A DNA stretch of 64,000 bases from Wolfiporia cocos (GCA_029448655.1 JACCLO010000001.1:2790001-2854000); one strand, 5' to 3'. Positions 12,401 to 22,532 are shown, numbered from the stretch's first letter. The notes: generated by a model not told the origin, from the sequence alone. Numbers and translations are program-made.

Positions 12401-13023
12401 CCCTATCCTACATCCAAATAGCAAGTGGTCGTACCTGCGCTAATATCCGAATATACTTCCACTTGGTGAGGTTCTCCATCATTTGAGCTCGCTTCAAGTG
12501 ATATGTAAGAGAATGGTATGGACTGTCGGACCCAGTCTGACGGCTGTGGTATCCTAGAGTGTTAAAATCATTCAGATCGGTTTGAGCGTATGGCCTACTT
12601 CGATCGGAGAAAGGAATGTGATATTCAAATCCATTGAACCAGCAGTAACGTAGTAGATTGTGCGAGTTGGTGTCACTTGCACATTTGTGAGAGTCGCCAT
12701 CGAGACTCCGGGATCCGCCCCAAGCCACCTGTATGTCGTACCGTCAACTCTGATGTGACCGTCCCACCCGAGGGGTCCCTGCGATCCATAAGTACCGGTC
12801 AGACACGTGAGGTATGTGAACGGACATTGTCATAATTCCAGAAGTACGGCCAAGTGTTCAACGTCGTGTTCCCTTGGGCTGTGGGCTGCCAGGCGTTGAA
12901 ATATGGTGTACGGACAGCTAGTGGAAGAGCAGCAGGCCAGAATGTCTGTGGGGTCACATTTTGGGACAGGATGGGAGATACCAGGACGAACAGGCAGAAA
13001 TGAAGAATCAACCTTCGCAACAT
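9436..13023 (-). CDS. GtaA-like (glutaminase A family) membrane-anchored protein, intact, 17 exons
   Basis: Exons on the minus strand: 13023..12826, 12778..12599, 12543..12435, 12370..12210, 12156..12047, 11997..11542, 11485..11340, 11288..11217, 11159..11086, 11032..10971, 10918..10792, 10740..10585, 10529..10478, 10427..10374, 10321..10165, 10107..10069, 10018..9436. They total 2736 nt, 911 residues, without a stop. I chose the second in-frame Met because it opens a clean signal peptide (MLRRLILHFCLFVLVSPILS). Next come FWPAALPLAVRTPYFNAW, GWDGHIRVDGTTYRWLGADP and PSDWVRQSIPFSYISLE of the N-terminal DUF5127-type domain, then DUF4965/DUF1793-type blocks (RYPYWATQYSS, TNLAIKGIIGIQAM, GSWGLMYNLYADLLLQT). 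Residues about 741-765 form a transmembrane helix; the cytoplasmic tail has a coiled coil (ENLRRAMEELREER) and PPEY at 905-908. Family enzymes hydrolyse glutamine outside the cell; here the enzyme would be tethered to the membrane. Intron 1 uses a GTCCGT donor. Confidence 0.85.
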
Positions 13024-13480
13024 TGAATACAGGACGTGGGGAGGAGGGAGGAAGATCGTGAGTTTGGGCAAGAGTGTCAACCATCAGGTGCACAGGGTCT
13101 GTCAAAGAGCAGAGCTAGTGGACTAGAAACTGGTCCCACGACCGGGGCCATCAGAGTTACATTAATTGATCCTGCCCGATGACAGATTGACGCTCGTCCT
13201 CGTGTTGAAACGTTGATATTTGATGCGCTCCAGGAGCAAAGTTCCACCGCCACAGCATTGGCGGCTCTCATGATCTTGCTTACGATGAAGCCGTGGCAGA
13301 GCAGTCTCGTTTTGTGTCTGTTACATCACGCCCACAGACCTGCCACAGCGACCAGCTTGCACTGGGCTTCGTCTACTGGCAGACATTAGAGCGAGCACCT
13401 GAGGAGTATCATCTATTGCAGAAGCAATATGTCATCCTTTCTTGATTCACCATTGAACTCGATGGCTCAGGTCCGACTAC

Positions 13481-13697
13481 AGTAGAGTTTCAGTCAATTA
13501 TCTTAATCTGCCAACTGCCCTTCGCTTAAGAAATCGCAGTTGCGAGCTAGGTTTGCACGCAGATTAATCTGCTAACTGCGGCAGATTAATCTACTGTGAC
13601 AATAAAATGGTTCATCCCGGATTCGAACCAAGGATGTTAGCGCAGATGAGAATAACAGCATCACAGCGTAATTAGCCGACTGAGCCATTGCGGCAAC
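13481..13697 (-). mobile_element. SINE family 2, copy 1
   Basis: On the minus strand: tRNA-like head (ATGGCTCAGTCGGCTAATTA, box B GGTTCGAATCC), then CATTTTATTGTCACAGTAG, two CAGATTAATCTGC-type palindromes, GCGAAGGGCAGTTGGCAG, and the end GATAATTGACTGAAACTCTA. The whole unit recurs at 13983-14198 in the opposite orientation. Confidence 0.7.
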
Positions 13698-13982
13698 AGG
13701 TACCATTGACCAATTAAAATATATATAACGCAAATTTTACACACAATTTTCGCAAATTATCAAGGCAACTAACTGCTCCAACAAGCATACAGAAATCAAT
13801 GATAGTGGTAGCTTGATTTACCATGCTTGACCTGGAGCAACTCACCATGGGAAAGCTGAATACACTGGAATCACAGGTCTTTAGAGGCAGATTCATTTGT
13901 ATTTGTGTTATGGAAGATGTTAAACTGCGAAAATGAAGTTTACAAAATACTCTATATATTGCTTAAAATGGGGGCAACACCA

Positions 13983-14198
13983 GTTGCACTGTAGCTCGGT
14001 TGGCTAATTATGCTGCGATGCTGTTGTTCTCATCTGCGCTAAGGTCCTTGGTTCGAATCCGGGATGTACCATTTTATTGTCACAGTAGATTAATCTGCCG
14101 CAGTTAGCAGATTAATCTGCGTGCAAACCTAGCTCGCAACTGCGATTTCTTAAGCGAAGGGCAGTTGGCAGATTAAGATAATTGACTGAAGTCCCTCG
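13983..14198 (+). mobile_element. SINE family 2, copy 2 (inverted relative to copy 1)
   Basis: Same head, palindromes and tail as copy 1, ending GATAATTGACTGAAGTCCCTC. The two copies point away from each other across a 285-bp spacer, so the region can form a large foldback. The head resembles a tRNA gene, but it is embedded in the repeated unit and lacks a convincing acceptor stem, so I do not call it a tRNA. Confidence 0.7.
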
Positions 14199-14204
14199 AC
14201 TACA

Positions 14205-14430
14205 AGCAATAACCATTCCTAATGTCGCGGGGAGAGGCAAACGCAAAGGGTCACGATATTAGAGGGTCACAATAGGTCAGGATCATGATAGGATGGGGTC
14301 ACGATAGGATGGGGTCACAATACAGGGATATTAGTAGGGGGTTGCGATATGGGGGATAGTAGGGGATTGTGATCATTAGGGGTCGCAATGGCCGGGGATC
14401 GCGATGGTAGGTTTCAATAACAAGGGTACT
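14205..14430. repeat. Degenerate G-rich GGGGTCACGATA-type repeats
   Basis: Roughly ten irregular copies of a 12-15 bp motif (GGGTCACGATA, GGGGTTGCGATA, GGGGTCGCAATGG) fill the stretch between the SINE and the next inverted-repeat element. It is a low-complexity satellite with no coding frame. Confidence 0.5.
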
Positions 14431-14436
14431 GGTAGG

Positions 14437-15285
14437 GGCTAGACTCGTTTCCAGTCGCTACTTTGGACGGTCTAAGCTACGAGAGGCTGAATACTAGGGA
14501 GTTGGAGGGAGGGATGCAGGGAGGGGAGGGCGTGGGTAGCTTAAACCGTCCAGTAGCGACTGGAAGAACTGTAAGGGAGAGCAGTACAGTAACTTTTGAA
14601 ACTCCGAATATACCTAATCGGGATAGTCACGGGACCGCGCATTCTGAGGCGCGCTGAGCGCCTCTCGAATGCACAGACATGACAAGTACACCATGCAAAA
14701 GACTGTCTTCTACTCATCATACAGATAAAAGGTCGTACCAATCACTCTGGTTGGTACGCCCCCGGTAAAACGTGCCAGGCGTGTTCTTCAAGGCCTGGAT
14801 AGCCAGACACTCAAGGCGGAACAAGCGTGTCTCGTGCAAGAACGCAGCGTGAAAAAGCCCTCAAAGCAGCAGCGCGTGTATCCGAAGAGAGGGGAAGGAA
14901 ATGCCCAAGTGCTGGCTCAGCAAGCTAAGCTAGAGTGCAACTCACGGCTACAAGATGTGCTAGCCTGTGTATCCGACCTTGGATTCACTATTCCTATTCC
15001 CATCAATCTCGTCTCCTCCCTGCAGGGCATCACTGATCAGAAGTTATCATCTCATACCTCTCTCATAATTGGATCCCATTGATTGATTTCATTTTGCGCG
15101 TGCGCGGAAGCATCCTGAGTTGTCGTGCGCCTCATTTGTGGCTGTCGGCCATATCCGGCCCGGGTCCAGTGACTATTCCTCTTATGGTATATTCGGGGTT
15201 TTAAAAGTTACTGTATTGCCCTCACCCACAGTTCTTCCAGACGGTACTGTATTGTATTCAATACTGCCATCTGGTAACAAGACTA
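14437..15285. mobile_element. Inverted-repeat element with internal hairpin (MITE-like)
   Basis: About 80 bp around 14556-14640 (CTGGAAGAACTGT .. CAGTACAGTAACTTTT .. CTCCGAATATACC) is matched in inverse orientation at 15150-15240. The outermost bases also pair loosely (CTAGACTCGTTTCC at the left, the inverse of CTAGTCTTGTTACC at the right). The left end holds a tight foldback: CCAGTCGCTACTTTGGACGG pairs with CCGTCCAGTAGCGACTGG about 60 nt later. The interior has one short frame (14834-15082, Lys/Arg-rich start) that I cannot assign. A non-autonomous DNA transposon is likely; the exact ends and target duplication are not determined. Confidence 0.45.
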
Positions 15286-15289
15286 GGTA

Positions 15290-18200
15290 GGGGCATGGAC
15301 TGCTTGGGTCATAACCCACGCAGCAGATATCCCCATCCGCCCTTTCCATGCTAACAATATTGAATGCCTTCTACTCAATGCAGACATCATCCCCATTCCA
15401 TATAAGCCTTTAATTTCTGCACCATCAAGAGGGTCCCACTTTCTCATGGTTCCTGCGTGCGCTCTGCTCGCATCATTCATGCTTATAATCTGCATTGGTA
15501 TACAATAAAATCCCTCCATGTAGCGCAATATACAGCTAGAATACATCATGAATTGCATGGGCACGATGGTCAACCACTAAAGCTCACCATCCTCCTTGCC
15601 AGGCATCGACTTGCCACCTGCATATCTCTCATCCCTATCTGACTCGACGTTGTGCATAGCAATGTTGCCCGATCCATCTTCACCCTGGGCAGCTGTGAGG
15701 ACGGGGTTTGCGGTGTCCGGCTCCTGATGGGTGGGTGCTGCCAGTTGGTGTCATGATTGAGTATCAATGCATCTGTCAGCACAGTAGATGTCATAGGTGG
15801 AGGGAAGGCACTTACCATTCAGCTCCTGGTCCACCGCTGCACACTCGGCCCCCTCACGGCCAGCCCCTGCACAGCCAGCCCCCTCGTGGCCAACCTGTCC
15901 GCCAGGATTCCCAGCATCGTTGCCGGTAGAGGAGGATGCTGTGGCCTCCCCTGTGAGGTCTTCTGAATGTGCCCGTACTGCAGCGGAGGTGACAGGTATG
16001 CCAGATGGTCCTGCCTCCGACTGTATCCCATTAGCTGATGCATGCGCAGGATTTAAATGGCACTTACCCCCTTGTTTCCACCCCTTTTCATCAGAAGCTG
16101 CCATATTGCTTCATAGCCGCTACCTATTGTGGTGGAGGAGGTCGACAGCATGTCAATACACTTGAGCAGATCGGTGAGGAGGGTGACGGCTTCGCAGTGC
16201 TGGGCTTCCACGCTCTCCATGAGCTCGCAATGGAGTGTCACGACCTCCGTTGTGAGCTCACTGTCTGAGGCTGTGGTGAACTTCTGAAGCTGCTGGCCCT
16301 CTATCATATACAAGCAGGAGAATGCTGTATATAAGTTCATGTGATATGTCTTGTGAGTGTATGTTGGCACTTACCAGGGGTCCTCTGGACACTGACCCCC
16401 CCATTCTTATTGAAGAGGTCATCATGGAAGGAGGCTTCTGAGTCATCCGGGTCTGCCTGCCTGCCCCAATCATTAGAGTGGTGAGGGACGTGTTCTGGCT
16501 TCTTCCCCTTCATTATGGCGACAGCCCTAGCATGGGCTTTTGGAAGGTAGCCGTCCTCACGCATGTCCTCCCAGTATGTGGCCTGCTTCTCGGCCCAGGT
16601 ATGGCCCATGTAGTCATCAATGTCTGTGTTAGACACATTGGACTCGTTGTCCTCCATAAAATCGCCACATTCGTAATCAGTGCCGTAGTCGCGATTCCTG
16701 ACGAGGACCGCGTGCTGCCACTTAGATTGCAACGTCGACTTCACCACCCGTAGCTTGTTGTGATGCCAAACGATGATGTCGAGTCAGTGGATTCATCGTA
16801 TAACATTGTTCTTCACATACTTCTGTGCCTTCATCTCCAACGCATGCTGTGTGTCCTTGATAGGTCGAAAGCAGCAACCATTGAGCTCGTAGGGCACGAG
16901 GGAGCACTGTTCACTGCACTTGCAGCAGCGCTTGCATCTCGTACACATTGAGGTGTCTATCGTACACTGTGCATCACTGTGCAGGCAGTTGGTGCATCGG
17001 ATTGTCTATACAAAGTAAGGTGGTGTGTCAAAAATACCTTGATGTACTTACTGAGGCATCTTCATCTAGCAATGGCTGAATACGCTTGCTTTTGGTCTTC
17101 TTAGGTGGAGGGATGCTCTTTGTGGTCTGTGATAGCTGTTATTTCTCCAGCACCCATGGCATATCAAGTCCGCGGTACCCTTTGCGATGAGCCCCACGAG
17201 GGGTATTGCGAGATCGAACATCCTTCTGCAATCCATCAGCATCATGACCACAACTTGCAATGGGTCGCAATGGCGATGTTGGCAATATGCCTCCAGGGGT
17301 TGCGAGAGCTTCCGCGAGGGGTACCACGAAGATGGACGCACTATAAGAAAGCAACATCACTATCGCGACCCATTGCAGGTCATGGCCACGATGCTGATGA
17401 ATTGCAAAATGATGTTGGATCTCATGGTACCCCTCGCAGGGCTCATTGTGAAGGGTGCTGCCAGCATTTATGCAATGCTCCTCACCTTGGTATTCTTTGC
17501 TTGGGCCTTTGGGGCCATCTTCTTTGCCCCACCTTTCTGAATCAGGGAATGAGGTTAGATGTTCATATCATGGATGCTGAACATTCACTCACCATTGTGT
17601 GGGAAGCCACCAGTGATTGGGCTCCCTCCTCGTCACTGGTCACCTCATGTTTGCTCTCTTCATCTCCATCTTCTCCCTCGCTGCCCAATGAGATGTATTC
17701 TGGTTGATTCTTTTTGGCTGCCTTCGAGGCAGTGGATCACGCCGACCTCGGTGGCTGGGGGTCCTTCTCGACACTGATGTGTGATGGTAAGCACCCACCC
17801 TTAGACTCATGTGATGAAGACAGGATTACTCACTTGTTCTTTGTACTTTTGGACCAATTATGGAGTTTGCTGTTACTTGGCACCATCCTTCCATGTGACA
17901 TTTTCCTCCTGGTCGCTTCATCCATCCCAAGCTCAGAATGCCACGTTGAGAGGGTCAAGGCTGTGGTCATGGAAGTCTGGTCACGAGCCTTGGATATGGT
18001 TGATGCGCGCATTGCAGGGCGTGCCAAGGTCGGCGTCAGCTTGCATGCACTGCCATCCTCCACCGTCGCGTGTGCTGTTGAGGTGACATCTGTTGCCCCC
18101 GTGTGTCTCACCATCTTGGGTGGCAGATGAGGAGATAGTGTGTGGGCCTTCCATTTTGTCCCTGTTACTGTAAAGGAAGGTAAGTTTTTATGCTGTCAAC

Positions 18201-18817
18201 CAAATCTTGTGCTCACCTTGTTTCCACCACTGGTCTGGCCCCAGGTCCTCGATAGTGGGCAAGGCCCTCTTCATGTCGGTGACTTCTAGCACTTTTTCAT
18301 ATTCTTGTATGTGTGGGTCATCTGGTGAGACATTGCTTGGGTCAAATCACTTCATATGGAAATGTTTGTGAAGATCTACCGTCACCTGTACGAGGATGCT
18401 GCCGATGAGGGGTGGGATGAGGAATCCCGCTTTGAATGCCTTCTCAGTCGGCACCTTTTGCTCTAGCCACAGAACCTGTCAATGTGTGAGTATGGGAATT
18501 TTAGTCACAGAGCAAAAGGGACTCACCAACATATCACCGAACCTCTCCTGCCATATCGCAAATGCCTTTGCGGCCATTGGCTGGGGCCAAGCCTGAAATC
18601 CAGCTATCAAACACGCGGTGGCAAGCTCAGCCTCCTCTCGAGGAGGGAGCTGTTTGCCATGCTGTTCTGAGCAGTCGTAGATGACATTGTGGAGCACAGT
18701 GTCGATGGAAAGCAGCAAGGAATTTGGAGATGCAGTTATAAGGGTGAAAAAGAAGAGGCGGGTAACGTTCCCTATAACGGACAACTTCACGAGCAGCTTT
18801 GCAGCTCCCATGATCAC
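15290..18817 (-). pseudogene. Decayed intron-rich gene with Cys-rich cluster, unrecognised
   Basis: Exon-like pieces with matching GT..AG borders run down the minus strand: 18817..18527 (LPPREEAELATACLIAG), a piece near 18475-18392 (VLWLEQKVPTEKAFKAGF), near 18350-18225 (SPDDPHIQEYEKVLEVTDM), 18180-17830, an acidic piece near 17770-17590 (YISLGSEGEDGDEESKHE), a basic piece PKKTKSKRIQPLLDEDAS near 17100, and near 17010-16340 a Cys-rich cluster (CTRCKRCCKCSEQC) followed by YECGDFMEDNESNV. A Glu/Leu-rich piece near 16290-16080 comes last. Several in-frame stops are TGA. The cluster looks zinc-binding; I recognise no family. It diverges from the LLxWD gene at 18979, and the two may be partners. 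Confidence 0.4.
17186..17440. repeat. Inverted duplication of about 105 bp inside the decayed gene
   Basis: 17186-17285 (GATGAGCCCCACGAGGGGTA .. TGCAATGGGTCGCAATGGCG) is repeated inversely at about 17355-17440, around a 70-bp centre. Both copies encode the same peptide in opposite strands (MVPLAGLIVKG on plus, AIPLVGLIAKG on minus). The plus-strand frames here are therefore mirror images of the minus-strand exon, not separate genes. Confidence 0.7.
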
Positions 18818-18978
18818 ATGACATTCTCACACTTCACTCTTCTCTTCTATTCTCGCTGAATGCTGGACTTGGGTTGAATCCCAATCACCATCACCGACCA
18901 TCCAGGCGGTAAGCTCCATCTGGGCTTGTGCATATATATCTGACTCAACCCATGTATCCCAGATCAAGTCTCATCACC

Positions 18979-19832
18979 ATGCCAAACTCCCGTTCTGCCC
19001 GCCACACCGTGACCCCCGCTGATGTCTTGCAGAACGTCGACATCAAGCATCTGTTGTCATGGGATATAGATGTGGACATGCTGGACAAGGATAATCGTAG
19101 TGCACAGGGCGATGAAGATGCAATTGCATGCTTACTAAAGTGGGATAAAGAGTCTAAGTGCCCTGCACCGACCGCGACCCCTGCTGGGAGGTCCTCCCTG
19201 ACACCAGCTATGAGCTCTGGCACGACCACTGCCATGAGGTCTACTGTGACCACTTCTGCCAATCCACCCATAATGCCCCCTGGTGCCGTGGAGGACGTCT
19301 CCATTGTATGCTTACTGCGATGGGATAATGACAGTAACCTGCTGCCAGTGATTGTGACCCCCACTGGTGCTGCTGAAGATGTCTCCATTGCACACTTACT
19401 GCGATGGGATAATGACAGCAACCTGCCACCAGTGATTGCAATCCCCACTGCCACCCACCTGGCCAGTCCATTCACAACCACCATCATGACCAATTCTTCC
19501 CTCTCTCATCTCTTGTCATGGGACAAAGATAGCAACTCCCCCATCGCATCCACATCAAACATCCCTAGAAAGAAAGCAGATCATTTGGGTAGGAATGAGA
19601 ACAGTCCAGGTGTCGCTGCAGTACCCCATGGGTCTGCACCTTCAGTCTCCTTCCAGAAGTTGAATGAGTATGGTGAGACCCTTTGCTAGTTATCCACTTA
19701 GTGGCTTACTGTCTCTCAGATACTCCTACATTTGAGGATGCATTCAAACTTATGGAGGAGTATGCTGAGGAGCTGTTGGGGGCATTCCAGAGTTCCGTGA
19801 CTTACCATGACAGGCTCCGCCATATTGTCTGA
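18979..19832 (+). CDS. Protein with five LLxWDxDSN-type repeats, unrecognised
   Basis: Exons join(18979..19672, 19720..19832), 268 residues; the intron is 47 nt (GTGAGA .. CTCAG). I start at MPNSRSARHTV because it is the Met after which the repeat region begins; an upstream in-frame Met exists at 18928. The short motif recurs five times: IKHLLSWDIDVD, IACLLKWDKESK, IVCLLRWDNDSN, IAHLLRWDNDSN, LSHLLSWDKDSN, separated by Pro/Thr/Ala-rich linkers. The C-terminus (FEDAFKLMEEYAEELLGAF) should be helical. No signal peptide or membrane segment. The spaced LLxWD modules look like short binding motifs; function unknown. Its start is about 160 bp from that of the decayed divergent gene. Confidence 0.55.
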
Positions 19833-19859
19833 AGTAAACAGCACTACCATCATCCACAC

Positions 19860-20869
19860 TGTTACGGATCGAATATCCGTTCAGCTGAAACAACTAAGTC
19901 GAGTTACTCAGCGTATCGAGTAGCACACTACTCATCAGACTCAGCAGAGTCGAGCGTCGATATACTAGCTGCAGGCTTGATTGCTCAAGTCTTTGAGAAT
20001 GAGTATAAGATCCTTGTAATTCAACAAGGTCGAGCTGAGGAACTCAACCAGTATTTACAGCAGGTTTTTATACTACGATTCTGTGACTGGGGTCATAGTG
20101 TCCTTGGTACTGCTACCACTAAGTCCATAAGGCTAGTACGCTAAGATAACTAAGCCGAAATGTTGCGGTTGAGTGCAACAGTGGCTGAAATGCGGAAGCT
20201 CTGTGGTTAGACACTGACCCAATACTCTGGGTCATCCCTCTTTATGCCTACGCCCTACTCCTTTAGCCAGTGCCCTACCGACCAAGTTGTCGTAGAGGTG
20301 ACAAGGCTCTAGTCGAGGTCAAGGTGCTTGCAGACTAGCGAGTGGAGACATGCAGCAGAGATGGAGTAATGGTTGCCCTAAGGCAGAGCCAAATTGATGA
20401 GTCTGAGGAGTATGCCTCAGACTCTTAGGTTTATATACATCACAGAACGTCTCCAATACTAAGTAATAACCTTGCCCTAAAGCGACGTGGCTTGTGCGCA
20501 CGCGCCTGACGGTCAGGAACCTAGAACGCTTACATAAACTATGACGTATGTAGTTACCTAGCCACGCGCTAACTAGCTAGGGGTGGTGATGCATTAAGTG
20601 GAGTCACCTGACATAGCACTGAGGAGTCGAGGGTTCGACTCCCGGTGTAATCGTCTTTATGAGGAGAGAGAATAATTTGTGACAGACACTAAATATCTGC
20701 TAGAACCTGGTACACTACGAGACCATGGGCATAGGGCTGTTATACATGAAACGAGGGTCGCTGGTTGAACAGGGAACCCTAGAAATAAACGCACAAGTCT
20801 GCAGTTGAACGCTAAGTCCTCTCCTCCAGTGAGGCGTCAAAGATACGCGGATTTGAACGGACCGTAACA
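19860..20869 (-). repeat. 3' LTR of element A, split by a solo LTR
   Basis: On the plus strand it starts TGTTACGGATCGAATATCCG and ends GGACCGTAACA. Next to it, read on the minus strand, lies the purine-rich tract AGGGGGGGTGA that primes plus-strand synthesis. The primer-complement segment (plus-strand AAGGTCGAGCT, 20026-20036) is intact here but mutated in the 5' LTR. A 470-bp foreign LTR sits at 20215-20684. Confidence 0.9.
20215..20684 (+). mobile_element. Solo LTR (family C) nested in the 3' LTR of A
   Basis: It is exactly what remains when the 3' LTR is aligned with the 5' LTR of A. It starts TGACCCAATACTC, ends AATTTGTGACA, and has a perfect GACAC duplication (20210-20214, 20685-20689). 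TG..CA ends and a 5-bp duplication identify a solo LTR. Near its 3' end is a tRNA T-arm-like sequence (GAGGGTTCGACTCCCGGTG, about 20630-20650). Orientation is arbitrary. Confidence 0.85.
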
Positions 20870-20922
20870 TCACCCCCCCTAAGCCTTCATCGCCCTCGAT
20901 GAAATCCAAGCATCATGGCCAC

Positions 20923-21824
20923 TCAAAGGGCCTCGGGGTTGGGGTCGTTATACCCCGCATCTCCATCAGGGAGAGGAGGCGTGGGCGGAGGGACCCAGAG
21001 CTGGTAGGGCGCACATTCCCCTCGTTGGTGTCCTGGCTGGGATACTTGGCATGTGGGACAACGGTAGTCGGGGCAGTCGAGGATCCAGTGATAGGGACTG
21101 CCGCAGCTCCGGCAGGGCTCTGTGTGAGATGGTCGGGGTGGAGATCAGGCTGAGGGGACGTCGCAAAGGTAGTCCCCCAACTCATACCACTGGTGGTGGT
21201 GGTGGACCCATATGCGCTCTCAGAGCCATCGGGGTAGGCTGAGTAGAGGGTCGTTCCAGGCATCGCGGCCCCACTCCCACTCCTCTCGGCTGATGATCTC
21301 AACTGATGGAGATCATCAACTAGCTTCGTCGTTAGCTGGGGCAGTGGGTGGCGGGATGGCAGGCCCAACACTGCTCGGCCCCTCTTGAACTGGGTGTCGT
21401 TCGCGGCTTCGTGAATGAGGAGAAGGGCCCTCCGGTTCTCCAGGTCGAGCTCCTGTGGCGGTGGTCGCATCAGGAGCATTGTGAGGTACCAGAGAGCGGT
21501 ATTCCATAAAATTGTACAGTTCTGCAATTCTAGCCAATTCATCGTCGTCGAGTAACCAGGAGGGCATTGGAGGGAGGGGGCTTCATTGACAGGCCGGGCG
21601 ATGTGGGTCTTCTTCCCATTCGTTGAACTCCCTCCGGATTCACGATGGTGTCGATGCCCCGAGGTGGTCGATCCACTGTTCGATACTCTGCCCGAATCAT
21701 TGCCTCTGCCAGAGGATCAACCGTTCGAGTTGGACGAGTCGTTCTGTGATGTCTTGATAGTCGTTGAAGACGGCGGTGAGCTCCTGTATGAGCTCAAATC
21801 TATCGGTCCAGGGGGTCGAGTGGC
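20923..21824 (-). pseudogene. ORF3 of element A, 3' part (continues at 30285-30462)
   Basis: Removing element B plus one GTGGC copy joins 30462..30285 to 21824..20923 in one frame, about 360 codons, starting MSLPQPTRSQ and ending in EAL like ORF3 of B. Shared blocks in order: HALTWHR, FNDYQDITERLVQLE (helical, probably coiled coil), DDELARIAELYNFME, TGARPGEPE, SPSVEIISREEW, then two zinc knuckles CRSCGSPYHWILDC and CPTCQVSQPGHQRGEC. Several TGA stops interrupt it (for example after LILWQRQ). It is -1 relative to the pol frame, which is also open here to 20913 (QELDLENRRALLL, RAVLGLPS). Two separate disruptions exist: the TGA codons and the B insertion. Confidence 0.75.
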
Positions 21825-22532
21825 TGTTACGGTTGTTTTTATTTTTTGAATATCGTCAGAACTCACCACTGGGCGAATACGATACAGGGACTTGTTGCGC
21901 AACCAACTCCCCTGGCTACTCGTGACTCTACTGGGCGCATCCCCAGTTGTACTAGTCTATAGGGCACGTTTCATCTTTGGCAGACCCAACTCTGCCACCG
22001 TTTCATGTTCATCATTTGTTAGCTGACAGATGGCGTTCAACCACCATCATTCCTATCTATCGTCTCAGATATATCACTACATACCTATCAAACGTTTGGT
22101 ACTATAGCGTAGATAGTATCGGTGACATCTGGGACGGACTTGACCCCTGAAACCCAACGTGGTATATAAACTAATGTACTTACTGTCGAGGCTCTTCAGC
22201 TCGACCTTGTTGTATAAACAAGAAGTCTTATACTCGTTCTCAAACGTAGGAAACTACGCTCAGTATTTCTCACTCGAGCAACCAAACGACTAAGTCCTCG
22301 AAGTGCACACTGACTTCTCGGACTTAGGCGAGTCTTATATTCTATTCGACTCGTACTTGAACAGATTATATCCTCTAACGTGTATTGGATATTAACCGAT
22401 CTCCTAAGGACTTCACTTAGGACCCGAAGGCATCTAACGAGTATTTGCCTTGCATACGGCGACGTGCCTACGTGCAGAAGAACGATCTATATTCGCGACT
22501 CGAATATACGAACGGGTATTCGACCCGTAACA
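21825..22532 (+). repeat. 5' LTR of element B
   Basis: Starts TGTTACGGTTG, ends CGACCCGTAACA. A TATA box (TATATAAA) is at 22163-22170, and 35 nt after its start comes AGCTCGACCTT at 22198-22208, where transcription probably begins. That 11-mer is the exact reverse complement of the primer site just behind the LTR. Confidence 0.9.
22163..22170 (+). promoter_or_regulatory. TATA box in the 5' LTR of element B
   Basis: TATATAAA lies in an otherwise TATA-poor LTR, 35 nt upstream of the 11-nt segment complementary to the primer site. This spacing fits a start of transcription at or near 22198. The equivalent TATAAAAA in A's LTR has similar spacing. Confidence 0.6.

Noticed and set aside
13983..14070. 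Possible tRNA genes (also near 2230-2318, 6531-6600, 13610-13697)
   Set aside because: A and B boxes are present, but each is the head of a repeated SINE unit and no complete cloverleaf with a 7-bp acceptor stem is seen.
17105..17707. 200-codon plus-strand frame
   Set aside because: It is open largely because of the inverted duplication and is antisense to the better-supported minus-strand exons.
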